9,058 bases of DNA from a bacterium (GCA_021800805.1 JAJYYR010000027.1:1-9058), one strand, 5' to 3'. Shown: positions 1-7,954, counted from the first letter of the stretch. Translations and numbers: made by a program. The notes: generated by a model from the letters alone, not told the origin.

Positions 1-1919
1 CTGAACTCCGCCTCATCCACTAAACTTTCATCGTGAGAGCGCAGGGCTTTTAATACCTTCCATATTTCTTTAAATCTTTGGTTCGTGTCAACATAATCGT
101 TATAATTATTTACATCCTGGTTAGGAATAGAAACCGGCAGTATAATATATCCATAATCCTTACCTTCCGACTTACGCATAACCCTGCCTATTGATTGGAC
201 TATATCCATTATGGATTCTTTTTTGTCGTAGAATATTACCGCATCTAATGCCGGCACGTCCACGCCTTCTGAAAGACATTTCGCATTTGAAAGGATTCGG
301 CATTCACTTTTATCTGCGCTTTCTTTGAGCCAGTTCAATTTTTTTTGCCTCACCATAATGTTCATGGTGCCGTCAACATGGTCCATATCAAAACCGGATT
401 CAGCCAATGAGCCTTCATGTAAACTTACCATTTTTTTAAACACTTTAGACATTTCCGTGGACGCTTTAATCGACTTAGAAAATGCAACCGCCATGCGCAT
501 ACGCTTATTATCAATACTTTCCATTCCATTATCGTCGATAGAAAACAATTCCCGTCCCATTAAAGCCTTCCAACTTCCTATTATCTTCGTTGCAAGTTCC
601 GTAGTAACGGCTTCCTTTTCATTAATATTGTATTGATTAACTAATTCCGCCATTTCATTTTCGTTCACAACTGTAATCATAACTTTATAATCGGATAGCA
701 GGTTCATTTCAACAGCCTTTCCAAAACTCAACTCATAAAACTGTTTTCCGTAAATTTTTTCGTCGTCCATAGAAAACAAAGAGGCGCTGGCTTCATCGGC
801 TTTTTTCTTTACCGTATCGTTATAAATGCGGGGAGTGGCCGTCATATAAAGCCTCTTTTTGCCGTTGATCACATTATTGTCGTGTACCTTGACGAACTCG
901 GAATCTTCCTCATTCAGCAGGGTTGCGCCCGTTGTGCGGTGAGCTTCGTCGCATATAATAATATCGAAAGAGCCGATACCTTGTTTTTGCGCATCCGATA
1001 TAACCTGAATTGATTGATATGTGGAGAATATAACGGTCATTCTGTCGTTATTAATGCTATTAACGGCTTGAACAAGTTTTTTGGCATCCGTTGTAGAGGG
1101 ATATGCAAGCTCATGAACTCTTATATCTTCATCGTCTTTTCCAACTTTTGTATCGGAACAAACCGCAAAGGCATTAAACGGCTCATAAGCATCCGCAGTC
1201 CAGTCCCTCAGACTCTGAGAGACGAGAGCTATAGACGGCGCTAAAAACAGAATCCGTCCTTTCGGCGCATATTTCTCACAGAGCCGCAATGCAGTGAGGG
1301 TCTTCCCGGTTCCGCAGGCCATAATAAGTTTTCCGCGGTCGTTATTTTGAAACCCATTTATTACCGATTCAATAGCCTCTTCCTGATGGGGTCTTAAGAC
1401 TCTTTTAGGTTTAAGCTTTATTTCTTCCAGATTGCCTATATCAAAGAGGCTCCAGTCAACAGGGCTTTCCTCGAGGTTTTCAAGTGTTATCCTATGTGTT
1501 GATATGGTTTGATTTTGAAGAGCTTTTTCGGCTTCACTGCTCCAGTTATCGGTAGTAGATACTATCAAACGGTAATCAAAAGCTTTGTATTCTCCGTTAA
1601 TTTTATATCTCTTGCCCGATGCCGTAAAAAATGAATCTATATCGGCTTTTTGCAAATTATATTCCCGGTCGAAAAATTTGCACTGCACAGCCCAATAATT
1701 TCCCGTATCTATCTCGCGGACAACCAAATCTATGCCGCTATCCATTCCTCTATCCGGACACTCGTCCCACTCTCCCCATGTCCATACCTTATCAATTTTA
1801 TTTGCATATTCAGGGTCGGTTAATAAATATTTAGCGATTAATTTTTCGAAAAAAGAACCTTTATCTCTTGAACTTAAGGGTAGCTTGTTTACTTTTTCAA
1901 GAATATCGATAATTTTCAT
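1..1919 (-). CDS. Mrr-like nuclease / SF2 helicase, N-terminal part of a Type ISP-like restriction protein (runs off left edge)
   Basis: The frame is open for 639 codons from an ATG at 1919 to the window edge, with no stop, so the C-terminus is missing. GAGGG sits 5 bases before the ATG and fixes the start. Residues 20-85 form a PD-(D/E)XK nuclease of Mrr type: E25, D64 in GIDLV, and Q79/K81 in WAVQCK. A superfamily 2 helicase core follows: Walker A ACGTGKT (K206), DEAH at 324-327, TAT at 360-362, SEGVDVP at 550-556 and QSIGRVMR at 575-582. Nuclease plus helicase in this order is the N-terminal half of Type ISP enzymes such as LlaBIII and LlaGI, which continue with a coupler, an N6-adenine methyltransferase and a target-recognition domain in one chain of roughly 1,600 residues. 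Whether those parts follow here cannot be seen. The alternative is a stand-alone restriction helicase that relies on the methylase gene upstream. It is the last visible gene of the run, 66 bases after nurA. Confidence 0.85.
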   Translation of the reverse strand, partial: MKIIDILEKVNKLPLSSRDKGSFFEKLIAKYLLTDPEYANKIDKVWTWGEWDECPDRGMDSGIDLVVREIDTGNYWAVQCKFFDREYNLQKADIDSFFTASGKRYKINGEYKAFDYRLIVSTTDNWSSEAEKALQNQTISTHRITLENLEESPVDWSLFDIGNLEEIKLKPKRVLRPHQEEAIESVINGFQNNDRGKLIMACGTGKTLTALRLCEKYAPKGRILFLAPSIALVSQSLRDWTADAYEPFNAFAVCSDTKVGKDDEDIRVHELAYPSTTDAKKLVQAVNSINNDRMTVIFSTYQSIQVISDAQKQGIGSFDIIICDEAHRTTGATLLNEEDSEFVKVHDNNVINGKKRLYMTATPRIYNDTVKKKADEASASLFSMDDEKIYGKQFYELSFGKAVEMNLLSDYKVMITVVNENEMAELVNQYNINEKEAVTTELATKIIGSWKALMGRELFSIDDNGMESIDNKRMRMAVAFSKSIKASTEMSKVFKKMVSLHEGSLAESGFDMDHVDGTMNIMVRQKKLNWLKESADKSECRILSNAKCLSEGVDVPALDAVIFYDKKESIMDIVQSIGRVMRKSEGKDYGYIILPVSIPNQDVNNYNDYVDTNQRFKEIWKVLKALRSHDESLVDEAEF

Positions 1920-1985
1920 TAGACCCTCATTATAATAGCTTATATTCGTTTGCTCTTTAAATGTTCATCGTACAAAATATACGAT

Positions 1986-3317
1986 TTATTTTTCGATCGC
2001 GTCTTTAGAAAACAATTTCAATACTTTCGCCGAAGGATATGTAGATAGAGATGCGACTCCATTTGCTAATTCAATAGGAAATAATGCCCCCTCATATCTA
2101 TTGCTTAATATTTTAGGCAATGTTGCAATAATTCTTTCGAATGCAATTAAATTTGCCGATGATGGATTATTGACAAACTCGCCCTTTTCGCCAGTCGGTA
2201 TATTGATTACCATTTTGTGATAATCATTATACTTTATAAAAACTTTAGCGCCATAATTAGTATCCTGACCATAAATACCTATTGAATTAGAATGTTGAAT
2301 TTCACTTCTAATGTATTCATTATTCGGAATGAAAATCGAATAATTTGGAGCGGTATTTCCAATCAGCTGCAAATGGTCATAAAACATTCCGGATTTTTCT
2401 TGTCCAATCATTGCTATTTCTACTTCCGATTCTTTTGCAAATCTAAAAAAACGCCTTATCGGTGCTGCTAACTTAGCAAGAGTTGCTCTTAACGACAAAG
2501 GGCCGTCTTTAATCATAAGGCAGTTTTTAAGCACATCTTTATTTGTTTCCCAGAAATATCTTATCGGAGTAAATATCATCAATGTTTCATTTACGGACAT
2601 ATAATCTGACGCAACTTGATTTGGCGCAAAATCGTCCTGCATATTTAAATGCAGTCCGAACATATCCGTAATATATATTTCGCCATTACATCCAGGGCAT
2701 TTCCCTTTTTCTTCATCAAATTGGAGGGTCGCAACATTTTCCTTGCAATGTGGACAACCAAATTTTTCAAGTTGAGTTTTCGGCGTTGGATTCCATTTTT
2801 CGTAAACAAGCCATTTTAATGTTTCCATTATCGCACCGTCAATTGCATCATTAAGCCCTTTGTCTTTTATGGACTCGTAGATTATCTCCCTAACAGCGTG
2901 ATAGATAGTCTTTCCAGGAATTACGGCATGCCTTAAAGGAAAAGCTGTAGCATGAAAAAGTGCAGAATCCGACATTAAATCTCTTATTGCAAAAGGATTC
3001 GGCGTTTCTCTGTCTAATTTTGAAATAGCATGTTGATCGATTTTAAATAATACGGTTTTTACGAACGCAATTGCTTTATGCGGAGGTTGTCGATTTTCAA
3101 TTACTTGCAATGAACCGTCGGTTGAAAATATTATATTTGCTTCGTTGCCTGAATTAGGCAAATTCTGCCATAAAATCTTTGAAGATACGGGCAAACAACA
3201 ATTAGGGTCATTAAAATTTTTACATAACTGTTGAACCAAAGGACTTCGTATAACATCTAAGTGTCCAAGTTTACTTGCTTTTTCCGCAGGTAATCTATTT
3301 CCGCCTTGATACGGCAT
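1986..3317 (-). CDS. nurA: NurA-family nuclease with zinc-ribbon insert, partner of HerA
   Basis: This 443-residue protein carries the hallmarks of NurA, an RNase H-fold 5'-3' nuclease that works with the HerA motor in DNA end processing. The first acidic motif is IFSTDGS (D67), and the second is MIKDGPL (D271), which matches the usual 'DGPL/DGSL' strand. The C-terminal stretch around residues 405-425 (RYEGALFPIELANGVA) resembles the last NurA motif, although the expected histidine position is not clear. Between the motifs lies a four-cysteine zinc ribbon, CPHC (188-191) and CPGC (207-210), which is not part of minimal archaeal NurA. The ATG at 3317 is preceded by AGGAAG at good spacing. The gene starts 17 bases after the herA stop, so translation from one message is likely. 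Family assignment rests on motifs and on the adjacent herA. Substrate and polarity are inferred from the family. Confidence 0.75.
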   Translation of the reverse strand: MPYQGGNRLPAEKASKLGHLDVIRSPLVQQLCKNFNDPNCCLPVSSKILWQNLPNSGNEANIIFSTDGSLQVIENRQPPHKAIAFVKTVLFKIDQHAISKLDRETPNPFAIRDLMSDSALFHATAFPLRHAVIPGKTIYHAVREIIYESIKDKGLNDAIDGAIMETLKWLVYEKWNPTPKTQLEKFGCPHCKENVATLQFDEEKGKCPGCNGEIYITDMFGLHLNMQDDFAPNQVASDYMSVNETLMIFTPIRYFWETNKDVLKNCLMIKDGPLSLRATLAKLAAPIRRFFRFAKESEVEIAMIGQEKSGMFYDHLQLIGNTAPNYSIFIPNNEYIRSEIQHSNSIGIYGQDTNYGAKVFIKYNDYHKMVINIPTGEKGEFVNNPSSANLIAFERIIATLPKILSNRYEGALFPIELANGVASLSTYPSAKVLKLFSKDAIEK

Positions 3318-3334
3318 AAAGTTCTTCCTATATT

Positions 3335-5332
3335 TTATTTTTTTGGAGAAAATTTTAATGCCTGCATTGATATAACAAAACGATGCGATCTTGTAAGCAT
3401 TCTTATGTAACCTTGCGTTTTTGCACGTAAAATGTCATTTTTTAAACTTTCATAGGCAATATTAACCTTAGAAAGTTTATTTACATCGTCTTGAGAAGCT
3501 AAATGTGCAACAAAAAAATTCTCGGTCTGCGCCAATAGGTCTGATAATATTGTGGTCGGAGATTGCGTTGAATAAACCATGCCTATATGATATTTTGCCC
3601 CTTCTTTTGCAAATCTTCTATATATTTTAGTTTCGTCGCTGTTATCGTTATCTTTAAAAAGGTTATGTGCTTCTTCGAAATACAATTGAATAAAATGATT
3701 TCCTAGTCCATTGCTCGTAAACTTTTCCGTCTGACGCTTAAAAACAGCTTCAGATAGTTCACGTGAAAAATATTGCATAACAGCTTCATTAGCATTTCCA
3801 AGATCTAAAATTACTGTCCTGCCTTGATCTAAAAATTGGAGAATTTCATTTATAAAATTACCTGCATTTTGGTCATGATATATCCTAAATGGTTGTAATA
3901 ACGAAATTCCACTGCGTCCAGGCGCCGGTTCTAAAAATTCTAACATTGCAATATCATCTGCTTCAAAAAGTTGGTTCCCACTGCTTGAAATGAATACCCT
4001 ATTTGAGCTATTACCTCTTCTGAATCTTGCTATTATCTCCAGCTCTCTAACTAATTCGCTTAAATTGCTTGGTGGATCCGGAACTGGTGAATTTTCGCTA
4101 CTATATATCGCATTCCTTAATTCTCCTTTGAATCCAGGATTAAACTGACTTGATATCCTGCCAATTGGCGCTAATTTCCTCAATTCAGCCTCATTTACTG
4201 GATATCCTGCTTTTCTTAGCACAGCCCAATACATCTGCAATTTTCTAGTCGCTCGTATCTTGTCGCTTCCCTCAACAAATTGACGTACTTCTTCTAAAAC
4301 AGGTAATTCAACACTGTTAAATGTTTCTATATATCCTGACGTTCGACCTGCATCTCTTAAAAGACTTGCGAGAACCATTTTGGATTGGCTCGGATTTTCA
4401 TAAAAATTTAACTTTAAAGGCTTAGAAGGGGTATTAATTTTAGGAGTCAACGCATATATCGAACAAACATCCGGATAAGCGGTTGCTATTGATCTATTAT
4501 CGTCTTGTGGATTATCGTTTGCATATTCTCCATTTATATCAAAAATTAACTGTCCAACATTTCCCGTTTCTTTTGTGGTTTCAATTAAACTCTGAACAAT
4601 TAATTTTACAACATTGCTTTTCCCAAGGCGTGTTTTGCCAAACATAGCGGTTCTACAGCCAAGAAAATCATCCGTCGAAAGAACAATATCAACATCTGGT
4701 TGTTTTTTATTTGGTAATGGAAGACGACACTCTGTAAATCTTAACTTTCCAATTTGAAATCTATGCTTATTAGGGACAAGAGAATTATTAACTAAGTCAA
4801 GTAGCTTATCGTCCGGCGCATATATAAGATATTTATGAGCGCTAACAAAATTGTTTAAATCACCGGAAAATTCAACTTCGTTAAGATTATATGGATGAGG
4901 ATAATACATGCCGAGCACTCCTGTTTTAAGAGCACCCCACTGCAATTCGCTTTGAGTAAACACATCAAGTTCGGGCATTGATTTCTTTTGAAGTTCAAAA
5001 TACGTTTGTTGAACCTCACCAGATAAGGGCGTCGAAGCAGAATCCAAAACGCGTAAAAGAGTAAAATGCGGCGGAATTGCAAAATTATTTTTTTTATAGG
5101 CAGCAGGACACATTATAAGAAGTGAATTGCGAGGCACCCCGCCTACGGCTATCTTGAAGGGATCATTTGTAATTATAGTAATTTCATCATAACCGATATC
5201 CAAAACATAACCAACGAATCTCATCTGGTCATATTGTTTGCTTTTTTCAAAAGATTCTTCTTTTTCCAAAAAATCCCTTAAAATTCGCAAAGGATGGTTT
5301 TGAATAGCCGCATCTTCTAAAAATTTTTCCAT
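3335..5332 (-). CDS. herA: HerA-type hexameric DNA translocase/ATPase (DUF87)
   Basis: The 665-residue protein belongs to the FtsK-HerA group of ring ATPases. A small N-terminal beta domain (residues about 38-75, starting FVGYVLDIGYDE) fits the HAS-barrel of HerA. The ATPase core has Walker A GKTRLGKS (232-239, K238), the HerA-style Walker B region FDINGEY (264-270), a later strand VILDLG (507-512), the acidic motif YFEEAH (551-556), an arginine-rich segment YRRFAKEGAKYHIG (571-584) that may supply the arginine finger, and the sensor-like YSTQSPTT (587-594). Residues about 320-480 are a long helical insert between Walker motifs. In the known HerA-NurA complex the hexameric HerA ring pumps DNA into a NurA dimer. 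nurA follows directly here, so the same arrangement is expected. The ATG is set by AGGAG 7 bases upstream, which overlaps the methylase TAG stop (TAGGAG). The gap between the two genes is 10 bases. Confidence 0.88.
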   Translation of the reverse strand: MEKFLEDAAIQNHPLRILRDFLEKEESFEKSKQYDQMRFVGYVLDIGYDEITIITNDPFKIAVGGVPRNSLLIMCPAAYKKNNFAIPPHFTLLRVLDSASTPLSGEVQQTYFELQKKSMPELDVFTQSELQWGALKTGVLGMYYPHPYNLNEVEFSGDLNNFVSAHKYLIYAPDDKLLDLVNNSLVPNKHRFQIGKLRFTECRLPLPNKKQPDVDIVLSTDDFLGCRTAMFGKTRLGKSNVVKLIVQSLIETTKETGNVGQLIFDINGEYANDNPQDDNRSIATAYPDVCSIYALTPKINTPSKPLKLNFYENPSQSKMVLASLLRDAGRTSGYIETFNSVELPVLEEVRQFVEGSDKIRATRKLQMYWAVLRKAGYPVNEAELRKLAPIGRISSQFNPGFKGELRNAIYSSENSPVPDPPSNLSELVRELEIIARFRRGNSSNRVFISSSGNQLFEADDIAMLEFLEPAPGRSGISLLQPFRIYHDQNAGNFINEILQFLDQGRTVILDLGNANEAVMQYFSRELSEAVFKRQTEKFTSNGLGNHFIQLYFEEAHNLFKDNDNSDETKIYRRFAKEGAKYHIGMVYSTQSPTTILSDLLAQTENFFVAHLASQDDVNKLSKVNIAYESLKNDILRAKTQGYIRMLTRSHRFVISMQALKFSPKK

Positions 5333-5342
5333 AAATTTTCTC

Positions 5343-6167
5343 CTAATAATTACATATCAACACTTCTCCTGGGTTTTCAGATATTATTCCTGGTTTATGA
5401 CCCGTGCCCTTAGCAAATGATATAATCTTGCATCCATAAAACAAAGATGTAATATCAATATGGCCAGATGTCGTCATTGCCCATCGTATACCTCTTTTCG
5501 TAGCTTTATTTAAACATCTCGCCAGTCTTTTGTGGCTGTCGTAATTAAATTTAGAATAAACGTAATGACTATGCCTAAGTTCTTTTTCACCAGGCTTATA
5601 TGGTGGATCTAAAAAAATGAAATCTTTTTTGTTGCAGATCTCTATAACTTCCTCAAAGTCGCTGCTTATTAACTTAGCTCGTTTTAAAAATTCGGATACA
5701 GACAATAAAGTTTCTTTATTAACAACCCATCTTCTATCCTGTCCTCCGTAACCAACGTTAAATTGTCCATTCGAATTTTCTCGCCACATTCCTTTAAAAC
5801 ATGTTCGATTTAAATAAAGTGTCCTAGCCGCCCTATATGCCAGATTATCTTTTTTTTGACAATCTCTCACTAGGTAATAACCTTCCTTTGTTATAGGAAA
5901 GCCTTGAAATAGTTCCCATACCTTTAATGGATATTTTTTTAATCCTTTATATAGGTCTATTAAAACTGGATTAATATCCGATAATAACGCCTTTTGCGGT
6001 GCTAATGCAAAAAAAACGGAGCCACCACCAACAAAAGGCTCAATAAAAAACCCTTTTATATCTTCCGGGTTTGGAAGATGCGGCATAATATAAGATAACA
6101 ATCTTTGTTTTCCGCCGGGATATCTTATGAATCTGGATTTTGGATCGACTTTAAACAATTTATCCAC
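5343..6167 (-). CDS. D12-class DNA adenine N6-methyltransferase (Dam-like)
   Basis: The 274-residue protein is a class-alpha N6-adenine methyltransferase that uses S-adenosylmethionine. Motif X is RYPGGK (15-20), the SAM-binding motif I is FIEPFVGGGSV (41-51), and the catalytic motif IV is DPPY (187-190). The segment LYLNRTCFKGMWREN (117-131) corresponds to the conserved 'LNRxxFNGLxR' block of Dam and M.DpnII relatives, which helps bind the target duplex. The recognition site cannot be read from sequence; GATC is possible but unproven. The start is GTG at 6167. An in-frame TAA lies six bases upstream, and the next methionine (residue 28) would remove motif X, so GTG is the only workable start even though no clear Shine-Dalgarno precedes it. 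It is the first gene of the herA-nurA-helicase run, in the position expected of the self-marking enzyme of a restriction-type system. Confidence 0.92.
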   Translation of the reverse strand: MDKLFKVDPKSRFIRYPGGKQRLLSYIMPHLPNPEDIKGFFIEPFVGGGSVFFALAPQKALLSDINPVLIDLYKGLKKYPLKVWELFQGFPITKEGYYLVRDCQKKDNLAYRAARTLYLNRTCFKGMWRENSNGQFNVGYGGQDRRWVVNKETLLSVSEFLKRAKLISSDFEEVIEICNKKDFIFLDPPYKPGEKELRHSHYVYSKFNYDSHKRLARCLNKATKRGIRWAMTTSGHIDITSLFYGCKIISFAKGTGHKPGIISENPGEVLICNY

Positions 6168-6279
6168 GTTTTAAAATATTTTAAGCTAAATAAAATATAA
6201 ATAATTTAACATTTATTCTTATAAAAGATTTATTTAAAGTTCTTAAAGAGCAAAATTTATATAAAATTGCCACATTATA
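6168..6279 (-). promoter_or_regulatory. Likely promoter of the methyltransferase-herA-nurA-helicase run
   Basis: This 112-base AT-rich gap separates kwaB from the methylase. On the minus strand TTAAGA (6246-6241, 4 of 6 to the -35 consensus) is followed after 17 bases by TATAAG (6223-6218, 5 of 6 to the -10 consensus). That predicts a start near 6211 and a leader of about 44 bases. I see no hairpin with a T-tract after kwaB, so read-through from the Kiwa operon remains possible. In DNA this AT-rich, promoter-like matches arise by chance, hence the modest confidence. Confidence 0.35.
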
Positions 6280-7152
6280 TTATTCTAAATATTGTTTTGA
6301 GTTTGTTATACATTTTCTTTTCGTAAAAATTGACTCAAAATAATCCTCTTCTAACAATTTTACAATTTCTTTTATTTGCTTTTTATCTTTCGGAAACTTA
6401 ATTTTATTATTTTCAATATTTTCAATTGTTATACCAAATTTTTTAGATATTTTATTTATTTTCTCAAAAGATACTACTTTTAGGACATCATTTTTAGTAA
6501 GAAGCGCAACTTTTTTGCGTATAACGGAATCAGAATTTTTAATAAACCAATCTATATCTTCACAAAAAAATAATTCATCTTTCGCAAAATTCTTTAAGTC
6601 TTCATCGGTAGCTTCTTTATAATATTCTGATAAATCAAATAATCTTTTGGCATTATTATACGAATTAAAAATTAATTTATTATCTTTATCTATAAATAAC
6701 GCATCAATTCTATCATTAATGATAATGCCAGGTTCCGATAGTTTTGTAAAAGTATTACCAGAATGTATTAATGTAAATTTTTTCGACAAAAGTTTCCCGC
6801 AATCAAATGCCTGAAATAACGCATATTTTTCATTATCATTCCAAAACCCGCAAATAATACCTTTAATGTTATTTTCGTCTTCATTCATTTTAACAATTTC
6901 GTACTCAAGCGGATTTTGCAGAGCTTTTAATATATTTTCGTCAATTTTAAAATTTTTAATAGCAAATATTTTATCGCATTCATCAATACTGTAACGACCA
7001 TCAAAATTAATTTCGTCAGTTTGGTCAGTATAAAAAACATTTTTAAGACAAACAAAGTATTCAGTTACTTTCTTTTGAACCGCGAGGCTGACATTAATTC
7101 TCTTAATAGAACCATCTTTTAGTTGGACAAATAAATTTAATTTTGCACCCAT
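6280..7152 (-). CDS. kwaB: KwaB, DUF4868 effector/regulator of the Kiwa anti-phage system
   Basis: The 290-residue protein fits the DUF4868 family, which defines KwaB. Features are a charged N-terminal beta region (1-70), a central block around 111-185 with FQAFDCGKLLSKKF, then GIIINDRIDALFID and a helix containing AKRLFDLSEYY, and a lysine-rich helical C-terminus ending LLEEDYFESIFTKRKC (267-281). No transmembrane helix or classical nuclease motif is seen. In published work on Kiwa, KwaB is the cytoplasmic, DNA-binding partner of membrane protein KwaA and limits phage DNA replication and late transcription. The start overlaps the kwaA stop (TAATG). A strong AGGAG lies 6 bases before the ATG inside the kwaA end, so the two are translationally coupled. 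The gene is much richer in A and T than the neighbouring methylase-herA run. Confidence 0.85.
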   Translation of the reverse strand: MGAKLNLFVQLKDGSIKRINVSLAVQKKVTEYFVCLKNVFYTDQTDEINFDGRYSIDECDKIFAIKNFKIDENILKALQNPLEYEIVKMNEDENNIKGIICGFWNDNEKYALFQAFDCGKLLSKKFTLIHSGNTFTKLSEPGIIINDRIDALFIDKDNKLIFNSYNNAKRLFDLSEYYKEATDEDLKNFAKDELFFCEDIDWFIKNSDSVIRKKVALLTKNDVLKVVSFEKINKISKKFGITIENIENNKIKFPKDKKQIKEIVKLLEEDYFESIFTKRKCITNSKQYLE

Positions 7153-7691
7153 TAATCTCCTGTCTCCAATAACATATAGTCTGAAATTTGAACAACGGTT
7201 TTTATTTGTTTCGAATTAACTAGATTTTTTCGAGTTATTAAAATATATGTTATATCTCCTTCTATTGTGACTTCATAAAAATGATATCCGAATAGACCAA
7301 GCAAAGGGTTGAAATGATAGCTATTTGTAGTCCACACGCTAATAAAAAGCAGTGCTATAATAAAAATTAAAAGTTTGCTATTTATTTGAAAGGAATATTT
7401 ATTAATTAACGGCAATAAATAAACAATAATAAAAGCAATTATTTCTTTGTCTGACGTGGATAAAGATTTAATCTTTATGGGCAATTTCTCAAGATATTCT
7501 TCTGACGATTTTAGGATTAAAAAACAGAACAAAATTAAAACCGCGGTTATTATTAAATACCATAACCCGTCAATAAAATACCAATTTTTACTGAACTTGG
7601 AAAACCATAAAGTTAATAAAACAGGGGCAAAAGAGGTCGAGACCAAAAATAATTTTGTCACTTTATTTAACATTTTTTTATCTTTTTCCAA
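7152..7691 (-). CDS. kwaA: KwaA, four-helix membrane sensor of the Kiwa anti-phage system
   Basis: This is a small integral membrane protein of 179 residues if started at the TTG at 7691, or 173 from the ATG at 7673. The ATG is preferred: a GGA-containing purine stretch precedes it, while nothing SD-like precedes the TTG. Hydrophobic helices lie at about 12-30, 42-61, 82-97 and 105-121 (numbered from TTG). A conserved-looking loop, NPLLGLFGYHFYEV (128-141), follows, and then a soluble beta-rich tail. Four helices, this length, and the one-base overlap with a DUF4868 gene match KwaA of Kiwa. Published work places KwaA in the inner membrane, where it senses phage attachment or injection and holds KwaB. 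The membrane topology is read from sequence. The sensing role is family knowledge. Confidence 0.8.
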   Translation of the reverse strand: MEKDKKMLNKVTKLFLVSTSFAPVLLTLWFSKFSKNWYFIDGLWYLIITAVLILFCFLILKSSEEYLEKLPIKIKSLSTSDKEIIAFIIVYLLPLINKYSFQINSKLLIFIIALLFISVWTTNSYHFNPLLGLFGYHFYEVTIEGDITYILITRKNLVNSKQIKTVVQISDYMLLETGD

Positions 7692-7704
7692 TTGTAAATT
7701 AGAT

Positions 7705-7738
7705 ATTATAATTATAATATTTTAAAAAATTAAAGCAA
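7705..7738 (-). promoter_or_regulatory. Predicted kwaA promoter
   Basis: On the minus strand TTGCTT (7738-7733) is followed after 16 bases by a perfect TATAAT (7716-7711). A second TATAAT follows immediately (7710-7705). Initiation near 7700 would give a leader of about 25-30 bases to the preferred ATG at 7673. The -35 match is weak (TTG only), and the AT-rich context lowers certainty. Confidence 0.45.
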
Positions 7739-7804
7739 CGAATAAAGCACGATTCCCATATAGTCTTCCATATATTTTCCTATAATTCGATAAGTATACC
7801 ACTA

Positions 7805-7916
7805 ATGCCCGGATTGCGTTTTAAAACTTTAGAATGAGAATACTTATCAATAAGCAATTATCTTATTTGTTTTTAAATAAACTTTTTAGTAGCTTCAGTT
7901 TTTAGAAACTCTCTGT
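7805..7916 (-). pseudogene. Decayed partial copy of the right-edge ORF
   Basis: This stretch aligns along its length with 8922-9033 at a constant offset of 1,117 bases. It includes 25 identical bases (7808-7832 against 8925-8949) and another 13 identical (7847-7859 against 8964-8976). Read on the minus strand in the frame of the intact copy it gives EATKKFI, stop, KQIR, stop, LLIDKYSHSKVLKRNP, against EATKKFIENQIKELLIDKFFHAKVLKRNP. Two in-frame stops and a one-base deletion (CCC for CCCC near 7810) show it is dead. Many differences are silent or conservative (GAC/GAT, AAA/AAG, F/Y), so both copies were coding before this one decayed. Similarity fades to the left of about 7800, and no transposase or target-site repeat marks its edges. 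Confidence 0.8.
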
Positions 7917-7927
7917 AATCTGAATTG

Positions 7928-7954
7928 AATTTGATTAAATTATTGTATCAAATT
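7928..7954. repeat. AT-rich inverted repeat
   Basis: Perfect 8-base arms, AATTTGAT (7928-7935) and ATCAAATT (7947-7954), flank an 11-base spacer. No T-tract follows on either strand, so it is not a convincing terminator. It lies just beyond the decayed gene copy and could be chance in such AT-rich DNA. Confidence 0.35.

Noticed and set aside
325..636. Plus-strand frames within 1-1935
   Set aside because: All are antisense to the continuous 639-codon nuclease-helicase frame, whose helicase motifs are all in one phase.
1929..1934. TATAAT on the minus strand just before the helicase gene
   Set aside because: It lies only 9 bases from the ATG, so a transcript would begin without the GAGGG ribosome site. 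No -35 is seen at the right distance. Co-transcription with nurA is more likely.
4855..5082. 75-codon minus-strand frame inside herA
   Set aside because: It is an alternative frame entirely inside herA with no supporting signal.
7447..7725. 92-codon plus-strand frame opposite kwaA
   Set aside because: It is antisense to a well-supported membrane protein gene and has no recognisable domain.
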